Below, piece by piece: positions 1-8,435 of a stretch of 64,000 bases of DNA. A program made the translations under genes and the position numbers. This stretch comes from Gimesia sp. (GTDB lineage: Bacteria; Planctomycetota; Planctomycetia; Planctomycetales; Planctomycetaceae). The stretch spans positions 62,001-126,000 of the forward strand of contig PAJV01000018.1 in assembly GCA_002706765.1 (NCBI GenBank), written 5' to 3'. Position 1 is the stretch's first letter, and each line of letters starts with the position of its first letter. Below the pieces are notes generated by a model. That model searched no databases and had not been told where the DNA came from. It worked only from the letters and a program-made list of their open reading frames with translations.

Positions 1-25
1 ATGAAGTGAAAAAAGGCAGTACCGC

Positions 26-421
26 ATGAATCTGAAAGTTCTGTTACCCACTGAAATTCTGATTGACCAGCCTGTCAAAAAGGTGATTGCGGAAGCAGAA
101 AACGGTTCGTTTTGCCTGTTGCCCCGACACGTTGATTTTGTCTCCGCCCTGCTTCCGGGCATCCTGACGTTTGTGGACGAACTGCACAGCGAAAGGTACC
201 TGGGAATCGGTGGCGGAATACTCACTAAAACCGGAGCTGATGTGCGAGTTTCCACAATTTATGCCGTCCAGGGTGAAGACCTGGGCACACTCCGCCAGAA
301 GGTTGCTGATCAGTTTGAAGCGCAGCATGACCGAGAGCGTCTCGTTCGTTCGGCAATCGCCAAGCTGGAAGCTGATATCCTCAGGCACTTTGTCAAACAG
401 GGAGTCGGCAGTGATGTCTGA
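26..421 (+). CDS. atpC: N-type ATPase epsilon subunit
   Basis: Epsilon subunit of the central stalk of a rotary ATPase; it couples the catalytic head to the membrane rotor. The 131-residue protein has the usual N-terminal beta-sandwich start (MNLKVLLPTEIL) followed by the conserved early segment with LLPRHVDFVSALLPG, then a helical C-terminus. An A/G-rich stretch with AAAAAGG lies about 10 bases upstream of the ATG. The gene overlaps atpQ by 8 bases. In the N-ATPase gene order (atpD-C-Q-R-B-E-F-A-G) the beta gene should lie just before the window; only a few bases that may belong to it are present. Identity rests on this gene order as well as on the sequence. Confidence 0.9.
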   Translation: MNLKVLLPTEILIDQPVKKVIAEAENGSFCLLPRHVDFVSALLPGILTFVDELHSERYLGIGGGILTKTGADVRVSTIYAVQGEDLGTLRQKVADQFEAQHDRERLVRSAIAKLEADILRHFVKQGVGSDV

Positions 422-776
422 TAATCAACCCGATCCCGATAATGAAAACGATTTCGACAATCGCGATTTCCAGAGAGGTCCCCTGCACCTGCATGAGCAA
501 TCTCATATTGAACACCGGATTGCCTCGCAGGAAGCACGAAAACTCAAAGCACAACGTGAAAAACACCATACGATCTGGTTCGGATTCGGAATGTTTGGTC
601 TGATTGGCTGGTCCGTTACCATCCCGGCTGTACTGGGAGCGATGCTGGGGGCGTGGATCGACTCCCGCTGGCCTGGTCCGTTTTCCTGGACTTTGATGCT
701 GCTGATTGGAGGAGTCACTCTGGGATGTTTGAATGCCTGGAAATGGATCCATAAAGAAGGAGAAATAAAAAAATGA
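414..776 (+). CDS. atpQ: N-ATPase AtpQ (AtpI/AtpZ-like membrane subunit)
   Basis: Small membrane protein specific to N-type ATPase operons, of the AtpI/AtpZ family, which is thought to help c-ring assembly or Mg2+/Ca2+ handling. The 120-residue product has an acidic, charged N-terminal 50 residues and two hydrophobic helices (about 58-82 and 87-106) containing GFGMFGLIGWSV, GAWIDSRWPGPFSW and GCLNAWKW, typical of the family. The chosen ATG at 414 overlaps the atpC stop, fitting translational coupling; a longer reading frame upstream is only the out-of-frame shadow of atpC. The stop overlaps the atpR start as ATGA. Confidence 0.85.
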   Translation: MSDNQPDPDNENDFDNRDFQRGPLHLHEQSHIEHRIASQEARKLKAQREKHHTIWFGFGMFGLIGWSVTIPAVLGAMLGAWIDSRWPGPFSWTLMLLIGGVTLGCLNAWKWIHKEGEIKK

Positions 777-1090
777 GTTTTACACTGTTGTTACAACTGT
801 TCGCGAGTCTGACTTTCGGCATGCTTCTGGGAACGCTGTTTTTTGGTGGGCTCTGGCTGACTATTCGCAATCTGCAGAAGGTTTCACATCCCGCTTTATT
901 ATTCCTGGCTTCGGCCCTGGCCAGAACCTGTCTGGCCATTTCCGGTTTCTGGTTCATCGGCGTCTGGCTGGATGAATCGTTGCGCTGGCAACGCCTGGCG
1001 GTCTGCCTGGTCGGCTTCATTCTTGCCCGCATGATTTGCACACGCATGATCAGAACAGATCAACCGACTTTCTCAGGAAAATCAGCCTAA
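773..1090 (+). CDS. atpR: N-ATPase AtpR membrane subunit
   Basis: Hydrophobic 105-residue protein with three predicted transmembrane helices (about 5-28, 40-63 and 73-92), matching the AtpR family found only in N-ATPase operons. Its exact task is not settled; it is proposed to interact with the c subunit and carries Arg residues in helices (ALARTCLA, LARMICTRM). A strong Shine-Dalgarno (AAGAAGGAG) sits before the ATG, which overlaps the atpQ stop. atpB begins directly after the stop codon. Identified by size, topology and position rather than by a catalytic motif. Confidence 0.82.
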   Translation: MSFTLLLQLFASLTFGMLLGTLFFGGLWLTIRNLQKVSHPALLFLASALARTCLAISGFWFIGVWLDESLRWQRLAVCLVGFILARMICTRMIRTDQPTFSGKSA

Positions 1091-1798
1091 ATGAATATGT
1101 CGCCCGATGAACCACTCTGGCAGTGGGAATTTCTGATTCTGAACAGAACCATTCTGTTTACCTGGCTGGTCATGGGGCTGTTGACTTGCGGCTCCTGGCT
1201 CATCACGCGCCGGCTGAGTACCAGCACCCGCCTGTCACGTGGTCAGAACCTGCTTGAAGTACTGGTCACAGGTTTGCGGAACCAGATTCAGGAAGTCAGT
1301 CAACAGGATCCTGGTCCCTTCCTCCCTTTTGTGGGCACACTGTTTTTATTCATTGTGGTCTCCAATATTCTATCCATCGTACCCGGTTACCATGCCCCGA
1401 CCAGTTCCATTTCCACTACAGCCGCACTGGCAACCTGTGTGTTTGTTGCCGTCCCCATCTACGGGATAGCCCGACAGGGACTGGCTGATTACCTGAAGCA
1501 GTATATCCGCCCCACTTTTCTGATGTTGCCATTTAATATTATCGGTGAATTGTCGAGGACACTGGCTCTGGCGGTACGTCTTTACGGGAACATCATGAGT
1601 GGCAGTGTCATCGGAGCGATTCTACTGGGCTTTGTCCCCCTGTTTGTCCCGATTCTGATGCAGGCATTTGGTCTGCTCACCGGCATCATCCAGGCTTATA
1701 TCTTTTCGGTACTGGCGATGGTTTACATCGCATCAGCCACACAAGTGACTCATGACTTAAACGAACAACCTGAAGAACATTCAAAACAAAATACTTAA
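1091..1798 (+). CDS. atpB: N-type ATPase subunit a
   Basis: Stator channel subunit of the membrane sector; ions pass between it and the c-ring. The 235-residue polytopic protein has the essential stator arginine at Arg163 in the motif ALAVRLYGNIMSG and the conserved C-terminal helix LTGIIQAYIFSVLAMVYI. The start ATG follows the atpR stop with no gap, so translation is probably coupled. Length is normal for a bacterial a subunit. The C-terminal tail is hydrophilic and ends 11 bases before atpE. Confidence 0.93.
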   Translation: MNMSPDEPLWQWEFLILNRTILFTWLVMGLLTCGSWLITRRLSTSTRLSRGQNLLEVLVTGLRNQIQEVSQQDPGPFLPFVGTLFLFIVVSNILSIVPGYHAPTSSISTTAALATCVFVAVPIYGIARQGLADYLKQYIRPTFLMLPFNIIGELSRTLALAVRLYGNIMSGSVIGAILLGFVPLFVPILMQAFGLLTGIIQAYIFSVLAMVYIASATQVTHDLNEQPEEHSKQNT

Positions 1799-1809
1799 AG
1801 GAGCAGTCT

Positions 1810-2088
1810 ATGGACGCGAACACGGTGATTGCAGCAGTTTCAATTTTCACAGCGGGGATAACCATCGCCATTGGATCCGTTGGTCCGGCGCTGGGTGAAG
1901 GCAGAGCCCTTGCCCAGGCGTTAAGCGCCATTGCACAACAGCCCGATGAAGCCAGCACGATTACACGGACCCTGTTTGTCGGGCTGGCAATGGTGGAATC
2001 GACGGCGATTTACTGTTTTGTGATTTCCATGATTCTGATCTTTGCCAACCCGTTCTGGAATCACTTTCTACAGGCAACCTCCAGATAG
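1810..2088 (+). CDS. atpE: N-type ATPase subunit c (rotor ring)
   Basis: Proteolipid of the rotor ring, 92 residues in two transmembrane hairpin helices. Helix 1 has Glu30 in GPALGEGRALAQAL, at the place where Na+-binding c subunits usually have Gln (GQG). Helix 2 has the ion-carrying Glu63 followed by Ser64, Thr65 and Tyr68 in VESTAIYCF. This double-carboxylate site is characteristic of N-ATPases; sequence alone does not settle Na+ versus H+ (the Burkholderia pseudomallei N-ATPase ring was reported as H+-specific). A clear AAAGGAG ribosome binding site lies 8 bases before the ATG. Confidence 0.94.
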   Translation: MDANTVIAAVSIFTAGITIAIGSVGPALGEGRALAQALSAIAQQPDEASTITRTLFVGLAMVESTAIYCFVISMILIFANPFWNHFLQATSR

Positions 2089-2118
2089 TCTTACTGACAG
2101 ATTCAACAGGAAAACGGA

Positions 2119-2916
2119 ATGTCCATCGACTGGTTTACTTTTACTGCTCAGATTCTTAACTTTCTGGTCCTGGTCTGGCTGTTGTCCCATTTCCTTTATA
2201 AGCCGGTGCTGAATGCGATGGCGGAACGGGAACAACAGATTACAGCAGAACACGAAGCAGCCACCGCTGCGCAACGTGAGGCAGAAACCGAACTGGCCCG
2301 TTATCAACAACAGACCGAAGACCTGGCTCATGCCCGGGAGGAATTACTGGCTGAGGCTGGAAAAGAAATTCAGATCTGGAAGGAACAGCATCTGAAGCAG
2401 GCGCGCTCGGACATCGATCAGGAAAAAACTGAGTGGTTTCGCGCCCTGCACCGCGAACGCGAATCTTTCTTAAAGGAAGCCCGCTTGCGCATGGCAGCAC
2501 ACATGCATCAAATGAGCCACAGAATCCTCAAAGAACTGGCTGACTCCGATCTGCAACAGCAGACGATTGCCGTTTTCATGAATCGTATCAGGCAGATTGA
2601 TGCAACACATAAAAAGGAATTTCTCGCGAAGCTGGAATCGTCAGACCCGCAAATGCTGGTCGAAAGTGCCTTCGAACTGACTCAATCCGACCGCAAGAAG
2701 ATTACGGATTTGATACACGATTATCTCAGCCCGGAAGTGGGAATTCGTTTTCGCGAGAATCCCGAACTGATTTGTGGAATCGACCTACATCTGGCTGGCT
2801 ACAAAATCTCATGGAATCTGCAGGAGTCGCTGGAAGAACTGGAAGAAGAATTTGTTCGTTCTCTCAATGATGTCATTTCAATCGACCCGGAATCAGAGAT
2901 CAAACCGAAAGAATAA
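2119..2916 (+). CDS. atpF: N-type ATPase b-delta fusion stalk subunit
   Basis: Peripheral stalk subunit, 265 residues against about 160 for an ordinary b subunit. Residues 7-28 are the membrane anchor (WFTFTAQILNFLVLVWLLSHF with KPV after it); about 33-125 form a charged, Ala/Glu/Gln-rich coiled coil; the last 90 residues resemble the C-terminal part of the delta subunit/OSCP (HDYLSPEVGIRFRENP, then GIDLHLAGYKISWNL). No separate delta gene exists in the operon, so this fusion presumably supplies both functions, as known for N-ATPases. Start is ATG after AGGAAAACGGA. Confidence 0.9.
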   Translation: MSIDWFTFTAQILNFLVLVWLLSHFLYKPVLNAMAEREQQITAEHEAATAAQREAETELARYQQQTEDLAHAREELLAEAGKEIQIWKEQHLKQARSDIDQEKTEWFRALHRERESFLKEARLRMAAHMHQMSHRILKELADSDLQQQTIAVFMNRIRQIDATHKKEFLAKLESSDPQMLVESAFELTQSDRKKITDLIHDYLSPEVGIRFRENPELICGIDLHLAGYKISWNLQESLEELEEEFVRSLNDVISIDPESEIKPKE

Positions 2917-2949
2917 TATTGTGCGTCGAAAATCACTCAGGCCATATCA

Positions 2950-4494
2950 ATGAATCATAGTCCCGATATTAAATCCTTGATCCACTCCACGTTTGATCAA
3001 TTTGGCAATGTATTAAGTCAGCATGATTTTACACCGCGACTGATCGAAATCGGAAAAGTTACTTATGTCGGTCGCAGCCATGCCCGGATCAGCGGCTTAC
3101 CGAATGTGCAGTCAGAAGAACTGTTGCAGTTCCCCCATCACATCCTGGGCCTGGCCTTAAATCTGGATGAACATGAGGTCGGGGTCGTACTGCTCGACCA
3201 CGGAGAACAACTCACTGCCGGGGATGAAGTCAGGCGAACGCACCGCTTGCTTGATGTACCTGTGGGCGAATCGCTAATAGGTCGTGTCATCGACCCGGTC
3301 GGGCGACCGCTGGATGGTCGTGGTCCGATCACAGCTGCCGAACGCAGACCCTATGAACGCGACCCGGCCCCCATTATCGACCGGGCTCCTGTCACGGTTC
3401 CTCTGCAGACCGGTTTGAAAGTCATCGATGCCCTGATCCCCATCGGCCGCGGTCAGCGTGAACTGATCCTGGGAGATCGACAGACAGGCAAAACAGCGAT
3501 CGCCCTTGATACAATACTCAACCAGAAAAACAAGGATGTCATCTGTATCTACTGCGCGATCGGCCAGCGGAATACAGCCGTCGCCAAAGTGATCGACGAC
3601 CTGCGTACTCACGGCGCATTGGAATACACTACCGTGGTCGTGGGTGAGAGCGACGCCCCGCCGGGACTGCAGTTTGTCGCCCCGTATGCGGCTACCACCC
3701 TGGGTGAATATTTTATGGACCGAGGGCAGGATGTACTCGTGATCTATGATGACCTGACGTCACACGCCCGTGCTTACCGGGAATTATCCCTGCTCCTCAG
3801 ACGCCCACCAGGGCGTGAAGCATTCCCCGGCGACATCTTCTACCTGCATTCACGTCTGCTGGAACGCTCCACGCATTTAGCGGACCGGCTCGGCGGAGGC
3901 TCCCTAACCGCGTTACCCGTTGCCGAAACAGAAGCGCAGAATCTGTCTGCCTATATCCCGACGAATTTAATCTCGATCACCGACGGCCAGATCTATCTTT
4001 CACCGCATTTGTTTCAGAAAGGAATTCTGCCTGCCGTCGATGTGGGTCGCTCTGTTTCCCGCGTGGGAGGCAAAACCCAACTCCCCGCCTACCGGGCTGT
4101 CGCTGGTGATTTAAGACTGTCGTACAGCCAGTTTGAGGAACTGGAAACCTTTTCCCGATTCAGCAGCCGCCTGGATTCAGAAACACTGGCTACCCTGGAA
4201 CGCGGGCGGCGTGTACGTGAAATCTTTAAGCAATCGCAATACCATCCCCTTTCCGTGCCTGAGCAGTTATCCGTATTGATCGGCATGGCTGGTGGTGCGT
4301 TTGACAACACAGGCCTGTCCCAGATTCATCAACTGGAAGATCAGGTACAGCGGATTCTCAGTAATGACTTTCCTGATTTAAGCGAGCAGATCCTCGCAGG
4401 CAAAACCATTACAGAGACCGATCAGCAATCCGTGCTGAATGCTGTCAGCGAGTTGATTCAGCAATCCCAAAATTCACTTTCTGAAACTGACTGA
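2950..4494 (+). CDS. atpA: N-type ATPase alpha subunit
   Basis: Non-catalytic nucleotide-binding subunit of the F1-like head, 514 residues. Domains in order: N-terminal beta-barrel (about 28-96), nucleotide-binding domain with P-loop GDRQTGKT at 175-182 and the segment YCAIGQR after it, then the [19 protein letters not shown] region and C-terminal helical bundle. Other conserved segments include [12 protein letters not shown] and VSRVGGKTQ. Intact and of normal length. It follows atpF by 33 bases and precedes atpG by 4 bases. Confidence 0.96.
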   Translation: MNHSPDIKSLIHSTFDQFGNVLSQHDFTPRLIEIGKVTYVGRSHARISGLPNVQSEELLQFPHHILGLALNLDEHEVGVVLLDHGEQLTAGDEVRRTHRLLDVPVGESLIGRVIDPVGRPLDGRGPITAAERRPYERDPAPIIDRAPVTVPLQTGLKVIDALIPIGRGQRELILGDRQTGKTAIALDTILNQKNKDVICIYCAIGQRNTAVAKVIDDLRTHGALEYTTVVVGESDAPPGLQFVAPYAATTLGEYFMDRGQDVLVIYDDLTSHARAYRELSLLLRRPPGREAFPGDIFYLHSRLLERSTHLADRLGGGSLTALPVAETEAQNLSAYIPTNLISITDGQIYLSPHLFQKGILPAVDVGRSVSRVGGKTQLPAYRAVAGDLRLSYSQFEELETFSRFSSRLDSETLATLERGRRVREIFKQSQYHPLSVPEQLSVLIGMAGGAFDNTGLSQIHQLEDQVQRILSNDFPDLSEQILAGKTITETDQQSVLNAVSELIQQSQNSLSETD

Positions 4495-4498
4495 TCCT

Positions 4499-5386
4499 AT
4501 GCAGGATTTTGAAACCTTAAAACGCAACATCGAAAGCACCAGGGATCTGGAGTCGGTGGTGCGCACGATGAAAACGCTGGCCGCGGTCAGTATTCGGCAA
4601 TACGAACAGGCAGTCGATTCACTGGAAGACTACTCTAATACCGTTTACTGCGGACTGGAAATGGTTTTATCAAAGACCAGGGCGCACTCGACATTGCCAG
4701 ACGCTCCAGCCGCGGGCACAATCGGCATGATTCTCTTTGGTTCCGACCAGGGCATGTGCGGTCAGTTCAACGAACAGCTGGAAACCTATGCTGCAGAATA
4801 TTTCGTTGACTCTGAGTTAAACAATCGAAACCAGGCCTGGATGGTGGCAGGTTCGCGGATGCTGGGAAAAACCCTGGATTCCGGCAATGTTGTTGATTTC
4901 GACTTCAGCCTGCCGGGCTCAGCCACAGGAATTGCTCCCCTGGTCTCTGAAATGCTCGCCAAGATCGATCAGTGGCGGCACCAGCGACGATTGAGTGAAA
5001 TCTATATTTTCTACAATCAGCGTGAAACGGCTTCGACCTATAAACCGCATGTCGTACAGTTGCTGCCCGTCGACCCGACGAAGTTTCATCGAAAACAGGA
5101 GAGCCCGAACGCATCGCGCTCACTCCCCCTCTATACCATGAATCGCGAGACATTATTATCTCGGCTGATTCAACAGTACCTGTTCGTGTCGCTGTTTCGT
5201 GCCTGCGCGGAATCTCTGGCGGGGGAAAATGCCAGCCGAATCGCCTCCATGCAGGCTGCAGAACGAAACATCAAAGAACGCCTGCTCAATCTACAGGCCG
5301 AATTCAATCAACGCAGACAGACCGCCATCACCGAGGAGCTACTGGATGTCGTTACCGGATTTGAGGCCTTGAAAGAAACAGAATGA
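4499..5386 (+). CDS. atpG: N-type ATPase gamma subunit
   Basis: Rotating shaft of the ATPase, 295 residues. The N-terminal helix (LKRNIESTRDLESVVRTMK) and C-terminal helix (ASRIASMQAAERNIKERLLNL, near residues 245-265) match the family's antiparallel coiled coil, with the Rossmann-like middle region (GMILFGSDQGMCGQFNEQL) between. The middle domain is more divergent than in standard F-ATPases, as usual for N-type enzymes. It begins 4 bases after atpA and is the last ATPase gene; a CBS protein follows on the same strand. Confidence 0.92.
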   Translation: MQDFETLKRNIESTRDLESVVRTMKTLAAVSIRQYEQAVDSLEDYSNTVYCGLEMVLSKTRAHSTLPDAPAAGTIGMILFGSDQGMCGQFNEQLETYAAEYFVDSELNNRNQAWMVAGSRMLGKTLDSGNVVDFDFSLPGSATGIAPLVSEMLAKIDQWRHQRRLSEIYIFYNQRETASTYKPHVVQLLPVDPTKFHRKQESPNASRSLPLYTMNRETLLSRLIQQYLFVSLFRACAESLAGENASRIASMQAAERNIKERLLNLQAEFNQRRQTAITEELLDVVTGFEALKETE

Positions 5387-5432
5387 TTTTCCTGAAATTC
5401 ATCCCGATTACTTATACAGGAGATAAAGAACG

Positions 5433-5939
5433 ATGAATGACCCACAGAAGCTACCATGCGCCGATGATTTCATGAATCAGCATGTAGAAGTTGTAACCCA
5501 GGATATGACGTTGACAGAAGTCATTCGGTTTCTATTAAAACACAAGATCTCGAATGCACCCGTTGTCGATCAACAGGATCAGAAACCTGTTCTCGTCGGC
5601 TTTGTTTCCGAACGGGACTGCCTGTCTGCTCTCTCAAATGAGCTGTTCTTCGGCAACCCCAGCCCGGCACAGACGGTGAAAACCATCATGAGTTCACATC
5701 CCATCTGTATCACTCCCGAAACGGAACTGTTCTCGATCGTTTCCATCTTTGTCAACCACCGCCTGCGCCATCTGCCTGTCGTACAAAACGGTATTCTGCT
5801 GGGGATTGTCAGTCGACGAGAGATTCTGGCAGCCATGGAAACTTATTATAATCACTCACTCCATACCCAGGAACACGAGCGACTTCTGCGAGATACATCA
5901 CAGGCTTTGAACCTCCGGTTTACCATTGACCGCAGTTGA
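5433..5939 (+). CDS. tandem CBS-domain protein
   Basis: A 168-residue soluble protein made of two CBS modules (about 8-70 and 82-140), which as a pair usually bind adenine nucleotides such as AMP, ATP or SAM. Visible CBS signatures are ISNAPVVDQQ, LVGFVSERDCLSA, RHLPVVQNGILLGIVSRREIL. It has a good GGAG site 10 bases upstream of the ATG and lies 46 bases after atpG on the same strand, so it may be co-transcribed with the ATPase and sense energy state for it (inference). It converges with hypE, whose end is 25 bases away; no strong hairpin separates them. Confidence 0.85.
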   Translation: MNDPQKLPCADDFMNQHVEVVTQDMTLTEVIRFLLKHKISNAPVVDQQDQKPVLVGFVSERDCLSALSNELFFGNPSPAQTVKTIMSSHPICITPETELFSIVSIFVNHRLRHLPVVQNGILLGIVSRREILAAMETYYNHSLHTQEHERLLRDTSQALNLRFTIDRS

Positions 5940-5964
5940 ACCACAACTGATCCCTCAAAGCAGG

Positions 5965-7041
5965 TCAACAGATTCGTGGTAGAGGACTGCCCAGCGGGTC
6001 GTGTAGAGGCTGTTCGGGTCCCAGCGTCCGTTTTACTGTCACCGGGGCAACTCCCCGGGCCTTGACGATACCGATCACCCGGGCATCTGCTGTCTTTGAG
6101 AGTGTCTGTAAAACGGAGACGGCTTCGTGTCCGGCTCCCTGCCTGACTGCGATCAGCATGGTCCCTTCATTGGCAATATGCAGTGGATCCAGTCCCAGTA
6201 ATTCGCTCATGCCTCTCACCCCGGGAGAGACGGGCACACGACGTTCATCGATACTCAGTGTCAATCCACTGGACTCTGCCCATTCCTGCAGCACCGCGGC
6301 CACACCGCCCCGGGTCGCATCCCGTATGCAGCAAATCCGGTCCCCGAGTGCTCCCCGCAACTGTTCCACCGCCTTCAAAAGAGAACCACAGTCGCTGTGG
6401 GGCAATGGATCAAACTGCAATTCTTCGCGTGCTGCCAGAACCGCAATGCCATGCTGGCCGATGGGCCCACTGACAACGAGTTCATCGTGCTCTGCCAGGA
6501 ACTCAGGACCGGGAGGAACAGGTTCGGTCAGCTCGCCGACGCCTGCCGTATTGATAAACAGCCCGTCAACGGCGCCCCGGGGGACCACTTTCGTATCACC
6601 GGCCACAATCTTGACCGCCGTACTCGATGCTGCTTCAGCCAGACTCTGCAGCACGCGGTCCAGAATCAGAAGGGGAAACCCCTCTTCAATAATCAATGAG
6701 AGTGTGAGCCAGAGCGGACGTGCCCCGCTGACTGCCAGATCGTTGACGGTGCCATACACGGCGAGACTGCCAATATCTCCCCCCGGAAAAAACAGGGGAG
6801 AAACAACAAAACTGTCCGTCGTCAACGCCAGCGAGCCCGCGATGCGCGGAAGTCGGGCCGCATCACCGGAGACTTCCAGGCATTCATTTTTCAGAACAGA
6901 AACAATGCGTTCCTGAATCAGTTTGCGAGACAGTCTCCCTCCCTCACCATGTGCCAGCGTCACACGGTCTGTTTCAGCCGGAATCTCAACAGGACAATTC
7001 AGTTGCCAGCTGCCGGTCATGTTCTGCTGTTGGTTTTCCAT
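5965..7041 (-). CDS. hypE: hydrogenase maturation protein HypE
   Basis: Carbamoyl dehydratase that converts the HypF-made S-carbamoyl group on its C-terminal cysteine into a thiocyanate, the source of the cyanide ligands of the [NiFe] centre. The 358-residue protein belongs to the PurM/SelD-like ATP-binding fold (HGEGG, LTTDSFVVSPLFFPGGDIG, AGDTKVV) and ends in the required PRIC tail with Cys358 as last residue. Last gene of the hydrogenase operon, 36 bases after hypD. Intact. Confidence 0.96.
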   Translation of the reverse strand: MENQQQNMTGSWQLNCPVEIPAETDRVTLAHGEGGRLSRKLIQERIVSVLKNECLEVSGDAARLPRIAGSLALTTDSFVVSPLFFPGGDIGSLAVYGTVNDLAVSGARPLWLTLSLIIEEGFPLLILDRVLQSLAEAASSTAVKIVAGDTKVVPRGAVDGLFINTAGVGELTEPVPPGPEFLAEHDELVVSGPIGQHGIAVLAAREELQFDPLPHSDCGSLLKAVEQLRGALGDRICCIRDATRGGVAAVLQEWAESSGLTLSIDERRVPVSPGVRGMSELLGLDPLHIANEGTMLIAVRQGAGHEAVSVLQTLSKTADARVIGIVKARGVAPVTVKRTLGPEQPLHDPLGSPLPRIC

Positions 7042-7077
7042 CGTACTCCACAGTCACCTGGAATGATTAATTTTTCT

Positions 7078-8163
7078 TCAGACACCCGCATAGCGATAGT
7101 AGGCAGCACAGGCGCCTTCCGAAGAGACCATCGGGGCTCCCAGGGGTGTTTCGGGGTTACACTGCTTACCAAAATGCGGGCAGTCGGGCGGTTTGAGTTG
7201 GCCGGTCATCACATCGAAGCTGCGGCACTCAGTACTCAGTATCACCGGCAAACCACAATCCGAAAAACGGACGCGTGCATCAAACCTCTTCCACTGCTCC
7301 TGCAGTGAAAGGCCCCCTGCCGGAATGCGACCAAAGCCCCGCCAGCGACGATCTGATATCTGATAAATCGCATGCACGAGATCCCGCGCTGACCGATTAC
7401 CTGCCCCCTGTACAGCCCGGGAATAACAATTCTCCAGTCGCGATTCACCTGCTTCCAGTTGCCTGACACAAGCCAGAATCCCCTCCAGTAAATCGAGCGG
7501 TTCGAATCCGGTCACAACAACTGGCAGTTGATAGCGATCCACAAACCGGCCGTAGGATTCATATCCCATCACCGTGCAGACATGTCCTGCTGCCAGAAAA
7601 GCCTGTACCCGGTTATCCGGTGCTTCTACCAAGGACTCCATTGCAGGTTGGACCCGGACATGCGATACAATCAGACTGAAATTATCGAGCTGATACTGCG
7701 CGGCCTGCTTCACTGCCAGCGCCGTCGCAGGTGCCGTCGTCTCAAATCCGACTGCGAAAAATACTACCTGCTTTCCGGGTTGTTTGCGTGCCAGTTCTAC
7801 CGCATCCAGAGGCGAATAAACAATCCTCACCTGCCCCCCCCTGGTCCGGGCATCCAGCAAAGACCCCTGGCTGCCGGGCACACGCAACATGTCTCCGAAG
7901 CTGGTCACAATCACATCAGGCTGCTCTGCCAGCTGACAGGCAAAATCGATGTCCGCCTGATCGGTCACACAGACCGGACAGCCGGGACCATGAATTAATT
8001 CAACGGTTCCCTGCAACTCGGCAGCGATTCCATGGCGTAACAACCCATGCGTCTGCCCGCCACAGACTTCCATCAATGTCCAGCAACGGGTGGAAACACG
8101 CCGAATTTCATCCAGTAACATCTGTGCTGCTGTTGGATCTCGATATTCATCCAGGTACTTCAT
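7078..8163 (-). CDS. hypD: hydrogenase maturation protein HypD
   Basis: Iron-sulfur scaffold that with HypC assembles the Fe(CN)2CO unit for the [NiFe] site. The 361-residue protein shows the family motifs: CGGQTH near residue 39, GPGCPVCVT near 69, the GFETTAPATA segment, and a C-terminal cysteine region with Cys residues in CRSFDVMTGQ, PDCPHFGKQC and EGACAAYYRY that holds the 4Fe-4S cluster. The start overlaps the hypC stop as ATGA, indicating translational coupling. Confidence 0.96.
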   Translation of the reverse strand: MKYLDEYRDPTAAQMLLDEIRRVSTRCWTLMEVCGGQTHGLLRHGIAAELQGTVELIHGPGCPVCVTDQADIDFACQLAEQPDVIVTSFGDMLRVPGSQGSLLDARTRGGQVRIVYSPLDAVELARKQPGKQVVFFAVGFETTAPATALAVKQAAQYQLDNFSLIVSHVRVQPAMESLVEAPDNRVQAFLAAGHVCTVMGYESYGRFVDRYQLPVVVTGFEPLDLLEGILACVRQLEAGESRLENCYSRAVQGAGNRSARDLVHAIYQISDRRWRGFGRIPAGGLSLQEQWKRFDARVRFSDCGLPVILSTECRSFDVMTGQLKPPDCPHFGKQCNPETPLGAPMVSSEGACAAYYRYAGV

Positions 8164-8435
8164 GATTCGTTCTCTCCCCCCTCAGGCAGAGTTTCATGCC
8201 AGCCTTCATCTTCACCCCACTCCGCCAGGGTCTCAAAAATCCGCTGCGCCTCCCCTTCATCAATCCGGTTGATCGCAATCCCGGCATGGACCAGAATATA
8301 ATCCCCTACTTCCGCCTCTGTCACACAGGCCATATGCACAATCCGGCGAACGCCGTCAAATTCGATCTCTGCCTGCGAAAAGATTCCCTCCCGCTCCACC
8401 CAGCGAACCAGTTGACCAGGTATTCCTAAACACAT
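8160..8435 (-). CDS. hypC: hydrogenase maturation chaperone HypC
   Basis: Small chaperone (91 residues) that carries the iron-ligand unit from HypD to the hydrogenase large subunit. It starts with the diagnostic MCLGIPGQLV, whose Cys2 is the binding residue after Met removal, and has the OB-like fold pattern with GDYILVHAGIAI. The C-terminal tail is acidic. It overlaps hypF by 10 bases upstream and hypD by 4 downstream. Confidence 0.95.
   Translation of the reverse strand: MCLGIPGQLVRWVEREGIFSQAEIEFDGVRRIVHMACVTEAEVGDYILVHAGIAINRIDEGEAQRIFETLAEWGEDEGWHETLPEGGENES

Noticed and set aside
1-25. End of the ATPase beta gene
   Set aside because: Only a few bases precede atpC and stops exist in more than one frame, so the true atpD end cannot be fixed.
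2119-2916. Missing delta subunit read as a broken ATPase operon
   Set aside because: The elongated b subunit carries delta-like sequence and N-ATPases normally lack a separate delta gene.
6062-6916. 284-codon frame on the plus strand opposite hypE
   Set aside because: Ser/Pro/Thr/Arg-rich shadow of a clearly conserved gene on the other strand; no ribosome site or family.
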